Part shown: piece after piece, positions 59,949 through 64,000 of the stretch
How positions within the stretch are numbered: the first letter of the stretch is position 1
Layout: each line of letters begins with the position of its first letter
Origin: JBNKVT01 sp050299335
GTDB lineage: Bacteria > Pseudomonadota > Alphaproteobacteria > Rhodobacterales > Rhodobacteraceae
Reading direction: 5' to 3'
NCBI GenBank assembly: GCA_050299335.1
Contig: JBNKVT010000019.1
Location: forward strand, 1-64,000
Length of the DNA stretch: 64,000 nt
The notes under the pieces: model-generated
The model's input: the letters and a program-made list of their open reading frames with translations, nothing else
What the model was told of the DNA's origin: nothing
The model's database searches: none
Position numbers and translations under genes: made by a program

Positions 59949-60083
59949 TCTCCTTCTTCCAAATACCTCCGGGGTAGTTTGCCGAATGGCAAACGGGGGC
60001 CGAGCCCCAGGGGGGTCGCCATTGTTTGCGCCATTGGTCCGAGCGACAATGGCGACGGGGCGCAGCCCCCCGCGTGTCGGCCC
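59949..60083. repeat. Dispersed intergenic repeat, copy B
   Basis: Shares TCTCCTTCTTCCAAATACCT at the left and CCCCCCGCGTGTCGGCCCG at the right with copy A (17731-17828), plus the GCGCCATTGGTCCGAGCG centre flanked by CGCCATTGT and ACAATGGCG. It has an insert of about 40 bases near 59975-60015, with its own hairpin GTTTGCC-GAAT-GGCAAAC. Copy B is therefore a longer variant. Confidence 0.8.
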
Positions 60084-60277
60084 GCGCCAGCGGGGCGAAA
60101 TCTCTGGTCGCAGCGACGTATTCTACCATTCCTGCCGAAGATTTCCGCAGCAGTCCTAGCGCTTGTAGACAGTCAAATTTCACCCATCCGACACCTTCGA
60201 AAAACAGCCCCGTACGCTCCCTTTGCAAGGCATTGTTTTTAAAAGAAACTAACCCCCTCAAACCGCCGCGATTCACG

Positions 60278-60305
60278 TGACATCCCAGGTCTGCCTGCTT
60301 ATATT
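60278..60305 (+). promoter_or_regulatory. Candidate gyrB promoter
   Basis: TGACAT (60278-60283) and TATATT (60300-60305) lie 16 bases apart, 27 bases before the gyrB ATG. Expected start near 60312. The AT-rich setting supports it. Confidence 0.45.
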
Positions 60306-60312
60306 ATGCACA
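60304..60312 (+). promoter_or_regulatory. Consensus DnaA box at the gyrB promoter
   Basis: TTATGCACA matches the DnaA box consensus TTATNCACA exactly and overlaps the putative -10 box and start point of gyrB. I saw no cluster of boxes, so this is not an origin. Confidence 0.4.
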
Positions 60313-60331
60313 GAAGAAAAAGGATGCCCCC

Positions 60332-62749
60332 ATGGCGGATAACGAGCAGCAGCCGGACGAGTACGGCGCCAAGTCGATCAAGGTTCTCAAAGGGCTGGAA
60401 GCCGTGCGCAAGCGGCCCGGGATGTATATCGGCGACACCGATGACGGGTCGGGGCTGCATCACATGGTTTACGAGGTTGTGGACAACGGCATCGACGAAG
60501 CGCTGGCGGGTCATGCCGACACGGTGAGCGTGACCATTCATGCCGACAATTCGGTCTCGGTTTCCGACAATGGCCGCGGGATTCCGGTGGATATTCACGA
60601 GGAGGAAGGGGTCTCTGCCGCCGAAGTCATCATGACCCAGCTGCATGCGGGCGGCAAGTTCGACCAGAACTCCTACAAGGTCTCGGGCGGGTTGCACGGG
60701 GTCGGGGTCTCGGTGGTCAACGCGCTGTCGGACTGGCTGGAACTGAGGATATGGCGGAACGGCAAGGAACATGTCGCCCGGTTCGAGGGCGGCTTCACCA
60801 CCGAGCATCTGAAGGTCACCGGCGAGGCAGATGGGCGCAAGGGCACCGAGGTGCGGTTCCTGGCCTCGACCAAGACCTTCTCGAACCTCGATTATGTCTA
60901 CAAGACGCTCGAACACCGGCTGCGCGAACTGGCTTTCCTCAATTCCGGGGTCCGGATCACCCTGCGCGACGAACGCCCCGCCGAGCCTCTGGAAACCACG
61001 CTCGAATACGAAGGCGGGGTGCGGGAATTCGTGCGCTATCTGGATCGGTCGAAAACCGCGCTGATCCCTGATCCGATCTATGTGAACGGCGAAAAGGACG
61101 GTATCGGGGTCGAAGTGGCGATGTGGTGGAATGACAGCTACCACGAGAATGTCATGCCCTTCACCAACAACATCCCGCAGCGCGACGGCGGCACCCATAT
61201 GGCCGGATTCCGCGGCGCGTTGACCCGGACGATCAACAACTATGTGGCCTCCTCGGGGATCGCCAAGAAGGAGAAGGTGACGCTTTCCGGCGACGATGCC
61301 CGCGAGGGGCTGACCTGTGTCTTGTCGGTGAAGGTTCCCGATCCGAAATTCAGCAGCCAGACCAAGGACAAGCTGGTCTCGTCCGAGGTCCGCCCCGCCG
61401 TCGAGGGTCTGATGAACGAGAAACTCGCCGAGTGGTTCGAGGAGAACCCCAACGAGGCCCGCCAGGTTGTCACCAAGATCGTCGAGGCCGCCCAGGCCCG
61501 CGAGGCGGCGCGCAAGGCCCGCGAACTGACGCGGCGGAAATCGGCGCTGGACGTGAATTTTCTCGCCGGCAAGCTGAAGGATTGTTCCGAGAAGGACGCG
61601 TCGAAGACCGAGCTTTTCCTCGTCGAGGGTGACTCGGCAGGCGGTTCCGCGACACAGGGCCGTTCGCGGCACAATCAGGCGGTGCTGCCCTTGCGCGGCA
61701 AGATCCTGAACGTGGAACGGGCGCGGTTCGACCGGATGCTAGGGAGCCAGGAAATCGGCAACCTCGTCATGGCGCTGGGCACCGGGATCGGCCGCGACGA
61801 GTTCGATATCTCGAAACTGCGTTACCACAAGGTGGTCATCATGACCGATGCCGATGTGGACGGCGCGCATATCCGCACGCTCCTCTTGACCTTCTTCTTC
61901 CGCCAGATGCCGGAACTGATCGAGGGCGGCTATCTCTATATCGCCCAGCCGCCGCTCTACAAGGTCGCGCGGGGGCGGTCGGAGGTCTACCTCAAGGATC
62001 AGGGTGCGCTGGAGGAATACCTGATCGAACAGGGGCTGGACGATGCCACCCTGAAGCTCGGCAACGGCTCGGTCATCGCCGGGGCCGATCTGGCCCGGGT
62101 TGTCAACGAGGCGCGGCAGGTCCGCGCGATCCTGAACGCCTTCCCGACCCATTATCCGCGCTTCATCCTCGAACAGGCCACCATCGCCGGGGCGCTGGTC
62201 GAAGGGGCGTTGCAGGCCAACCTGCAGGGCGTGGCCGATGCGGTCGCCACGCGGCTGGACCTGATCGCCACCGAATACGAACGCGGCTGGCAGGGCCGCC
62301 CGACCCAGGATCACGGGCTGCGCCTGTCGCGGGAATTGCGCGGGGTCGAGGAGGTACGGGTGCTGGACGGGCCGGTGCTGCGCTCGGGTGAGGCGCGCAA
62401 GCTCGGCTCGCTGACCGGGGCGTTGCAGGAGGTCTACGCGCAACCGGCGAAATTCACCCGCAAGGAGCGGTCAGTGGATATCTACGCCCCATCCGACCTC
62501 TTGAACGCGGTTCTGACCGAGGGCGAACGCGGCCTGTCGCTGCAGCGCTACAAGGGGCTGGGCGAGATGAACCCGGACCAGCTCTGGGAAACAACGCTCG
62601 ACCCCGAGGCGCGGACGCTGTTGCAGGTGCGTGTCGACCAGCAGGACGAGGCCGACGAGATCTTCACCAAGCTGATGGGCGACGTGGTCGAACCCCGCCG
62701 CGCCTTCATCCAGGACAACGCGCTGAGCGTGGAGCATCTGGATATCTGA
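60332..62749 (+). CDS. gyrB: DNA gyrase subunit B
   Basis: An 805-residue type IIA topoisomerase subunit that supplies ATP for negative supercoiling. It shows VRKRPGMYIGDTDDGSGLHH, EVVDNGIDEALAGHAD, SGGLHGVGVSVVNALSDWL (ATP lid), TOPRIM residues in LVEGDSAGGSATQGRSR and MTDADVDGAHI, and the C-terminal LQRYKGLGEMNPDQLWETT. Length is typical. AAGGA precedes the ATG. Next to ubiE rather than recF-dnaN-dnaA. Confidence 0.97.
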   Translation: MADNEQQPDEYGAKSIKVLKGLEAVRKRPGMYIGDTDDGSGLHHMVYEVVDNGIDEALAGHADTVSVTIHADNSVSVSDNGRGIPVDIHEEEGVSAAEVIMTQLHAGGKFDQNSYKVSGGLHGVGVSVVNALSDWLELRIWRNGKEHVARFEGGFTTEHLKVTGEADGRKGTEVRFLASTKTFSNLDYVYKTLEHRLRELAFLNSGVRITLRDERPAEPLETTLEYEGGVREFVRYLDRSKTALIPDPIYVNGEKDGIGVEVAMWWNDSYHENVMPFTNNIPQRDGGTHMAGFRGALTRTINNYVASSGIAKKEKVTLSGDDAREGLTCVLSVKVPDPKFSSQTKDKLVSSEVRPAVEGLMNEKLAEWFEENPNEARQVVTKIVEAAQAREAARKARELTRRKSALDVNFLAGKLKDCSEKDASKTELFLVEGDSAGGSATQGRSRHNQAVLPLRGKILNVERARFDRMLGSQEIGNLVMALGTGIGRDEFDISKLRYHKVVIMTDADVDGAHIRTLLLTFFFRQMPELIEGGYLYIAQPPLYKVARGRSEVYLKDQGALEEYLIEQGLDDATLKLGNGSVIAGADLARVVNEARQVRAILNAFPTHYPRFILEQATIAGALVEGALQANLQGVADAVATRLDLIATEYERGWQGRPTQDHGLRLSRELRGVEEVRVLDGPVLRSGEARKLGSLTGALQEVYAQPAKFTRKERSVDIYAPSDLLNAVLTEGERGLSLQRYKGLGEMNPDQLWETTLDPEARTLLQVRVDQQDEADEIFTKLMGDVVEPRRAFIQDNALSVEHLDI

Positions 62750-62782
62750 TACCACCAGCCTGCGAGGACCGTGCGGGACTGC

Positions 62783-62816
62783 CAAAAAAAATCAGGCCAC
62801 CGAAACCGGTGGCCTG
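62783..62816 (-). terminator. Intrinsic terminator of the HU gene
   Basis: On the minus strand CAGGCCACCG and CGGTGGCCTG form a 10-bp stem with loop GTTT, followed by ATTTTTTTTGG. It lies in the 89-base gap between convergent gyrB and the HU gene and could also fold in gyrB mRNA. Confidence 0.85.
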
Positions 62817-62838
62817 GGAACCGATACGGAAAATCCGA

Positions 62839-63129
62839 TCAGGCGTTGATCACGTCCTTCAGCGCCTTGGCGATGGTCACCTTGGCGACGCGGTCGGCGT
62901 CCTTGTGCATCTGCTCGCCGGTGGCCGGATTGCGCACCATGCGGGCCGGGCGCTCGCGGCAGGAGAACTTGCCGAGGCCGGGCAGGGTCACGGCGCCACC
63001 GCCAGCAACTTCGGCGGTGACGATGTCGGTGATGGCTTCGAGCGCGCGGTTGGCGGTTGCCTTGTCGCTGCCGGTCTTTTCGGCAAGAGCTGCGACAAGC
63101 TGTGTCTTTGTCATGGGTTTCTGGGCCAT
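62839..63129 (-). CDS. HU-family DNA-binding protein
   Basis: A 96-residue nucleoid protein: MAQKPMTKTQLVAALAEKTG, then VTLPGLGKFSCRERPARMVR and NPATGEQMHKDADRVAKVTI. The beta-arm motif RPARMVRNPATGE corresponds to the usual R-x-x-R-x-G-R-N-P-x-T-G-E with the Gly replaced by Val. It binds and bends DNA as a dimer. GGGAG precedes the ATG at 63129; the frame is open to 63171. A strong terminator follows. Confidence 0.93.
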   Translation of the reverse strand: MAQKPMTKTQLVAALAEKTGSDKATANRALEAITDIVTAEVAGGGAVTLPGLGKFSCRERPARMVRNPATGEQMHKDADRVAKVTIAKALKDVINA

Positions 63130-63404
63130 TCTGAGACTCCCTGTTCCAATATGTTTGTTTTCTTCGGTCAAGCAGGCGACCGGCAGGGGAGACTTAATAG
63201 AACCGCAGCCGGAAACTCAATGCCTTAAAAGTCGCGACGGCCTTTTTTTATTGGGGATAACTCGGGTGACGTAAGGGAAACCGGATGTAGGGGGCAAAAA
63301 CTGTGGCTTGAGGGTGACGCCTACGCCTTTGAGTTGAAATGGGGGGCCGGAGCCAGGCAGATGGCGCTGCATTGCAGCATGATCCATCGGCGAAATTTCG
63401 CCGC

Positions 63405-64000
63405 TCAGGCCGCGCGCCGCGGGTCCAGAACCGCGATCAACGCCCCCGCGGTGATGGCGAGAATCCCGGACAACGCCCAGGGCCCGGGCAGTTGCGCGAG
63501 GATGAGAGCGTCGAGAGCAAGGGCCCAGATCATGCCGGTATAGTCATAGGGGGCGAGGGCGGCGACGGGTGCGCGGGCGATGGATTCAGTGGCCGCGATA
63601 TGGGCGAGACCACCGAAAAGACCGGCTCCGATCAGGGCGAAATGGCCGGGCATGTCGACCGCGCCCCAGCCCAGCGGCAGGGTGGCCAGCCCGATCAGGC
63701 CGGAGACGAGCGCGAACCAGAAGGCGATGGCGGCCGGGGTCTCGGTCTCGGTCATGCGTTTGATATGGATGCGCAGGAAGGTCATGGTCAGCGCGTAGCC
63801 GATCCCGGCGCCGAAACCGATCAGCGCCGTGGTGGCGAAGTCGGGTGCGGTCAGGGTCTCGGCGAGCATCATGATGACGCCGGCAAAGCCAAGCGCGGTG
63901 CCGAGGATGACCGGCGGGGTCAGGCGTTCGCCGAGCAGCAGCGCGGCGGCGGGCAGCGACAGGATCGGCACGAGATAGGCCAGCGCCGTGGCATTAGCGA
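63405..64000 (-). CDS. EamA/DMT-family transporter, C-terminal part (cut by window edge)
   Basis: The frame is open at the window end, so the N-terminus is missing. About 198 residues with six hydrophobic helices are visible: PILSLPAAALLLGERLTPPV, GTALGFAGVIMML (end of the first EamA repeat), then the second repeat to ITAGALIAVLDPR. Such ten-helix inner-membrane proteins export metabolites such as amino acids. Nothing shows the substrate. Same strand as the HU gene but separated by about 275 bases from it. Confidence 0.8.
   Translation of the reverse strand, partial: ANATALAYLVPILSLPAAALLLGERLTPPVILGTALGFAGVIMMLAETLTAPDFATTALIGFGAGIGYALTMTFLRIHIKRMTETETPAAIAFWFALVSGLIGLATLPLGWGAVDMPGHFALIGAGLFGGLAHIAATESIARAPVAALAPYDYTGMIWALALDALILAQLPGPWALSGILAITAGALIAVLDPRRAA

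Larger units (their letters stand above)
59850..60331. other. Divergent region between ubiE and gyrB
   Basis: 482 bases without a gene. It holds copy B of the dispersed repeat (59949-60083), an AT-richer stretch (60140-60300), a candidate gyrB promoter and a consensus DnaA box. mutM, usual beside ubiE in relatives, is not here. Confidence 0.6.

Noticed and set aside
59850..60331. Possible replication origin beside gyrB
   Set aside because: Only one DnaA box is seen, with no AT-rich unwinding region plus box cluster, and dnaA, dnaN and recF are absent.

Overview
The window is a GC-rich chromosomal segment that reads as a free-living alphaproteobacterium of the Rhodobacterales (Paracoccaceae/Roseobacter type). 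Evidence: an ArgD of the 'PVLPTYARAP' type, a plant/alphaproteobacterial-type GshA, an NAD-dependent Mo-formate dehydrogenase with a fused GB subunit, pyrB followed by a pyrC-like gene and plsY, a single Lol permease gene next to lolD, ubiB-ubiE, and frequent GTG/TTG starts. Placement is by gene content only; there is no rRNA or tRNA in the window.

Layout. 1-5.1 kb (minus): the start of a cation:proton antiporter, then an ABC exporter (ATPase, FtsX-type permease, HlyD adaptor). 5.4-12.0 kb (plus): two consecutive modules, each a periplasmic binding protein followed within a few bases by a membrane GGDEF-EAL protein. 12.1-14.7 kb: argD and two small secreted proteins. 14.9-19.6 kb (minus): formate dehydrogenase fdsGB and fdsA, with an intergenic repeat between them. 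20.1-23.5 kb (plus): pyrB, a membrane protein, a metal-site-defective dihydroorotase homologue and plsY. 23.7-26.3 kb: six tandem DUF805 membrane proteins. 26.3-29.8 kb (minus): rsmE, two unknown genes and gshA. 29.8-33.3 kb (plus): ubiA, an OmpA-domain protein with an acidic repeat tail and a small coiled-coil membrane protein. 33.4-39.8 kb (minus): rpsL-rpsG-fusA-tuf-rpsJ-rplC-rplD-rplW, ending at a convergent terminator instead of running into rplB. 40.2-48.0 kb: three glycosyltransferase genes around a Lol exporter. 48.3-50.7 kb (minus): yciI-like, GNAT, hemF and a flavodoxin-fold oxidoreductase. 50.8-54.7 kb (plus): a heterodimeric ABC exporter behind a leader with two tiny ORFs and strong stem-loops. 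55.0-57.5 kb: an AT-richer accessory patch (DUF3800 gene, a 229-aa unknown and a small divergent ORF) next to cytochrome b561 remnants. 57.6-64.0 kb: ubiB, ubiE, gyrB, an HU-like gene and an EamA transporter cut by the window end.

How the genes may work together. The two binding-protein/GGDEF-EAL pairs have no ABC permease or ATPase beside them, so they look like ligand-to-c-di-GMP signalling units comparable to NspS-MbaA. A cellulose-synthase-like glycosyltransferase with a possible MshEN-like N-terminus at 45.9-47.9 kb could be a downstream effector, but that link is speculative. The least ordinary loci are the paired sensory modules, the double-uORF leader of the ABC exporter, the DUF805 array, the AT-rich DUF3800 cassette and two families of intergenic inverted repeats.
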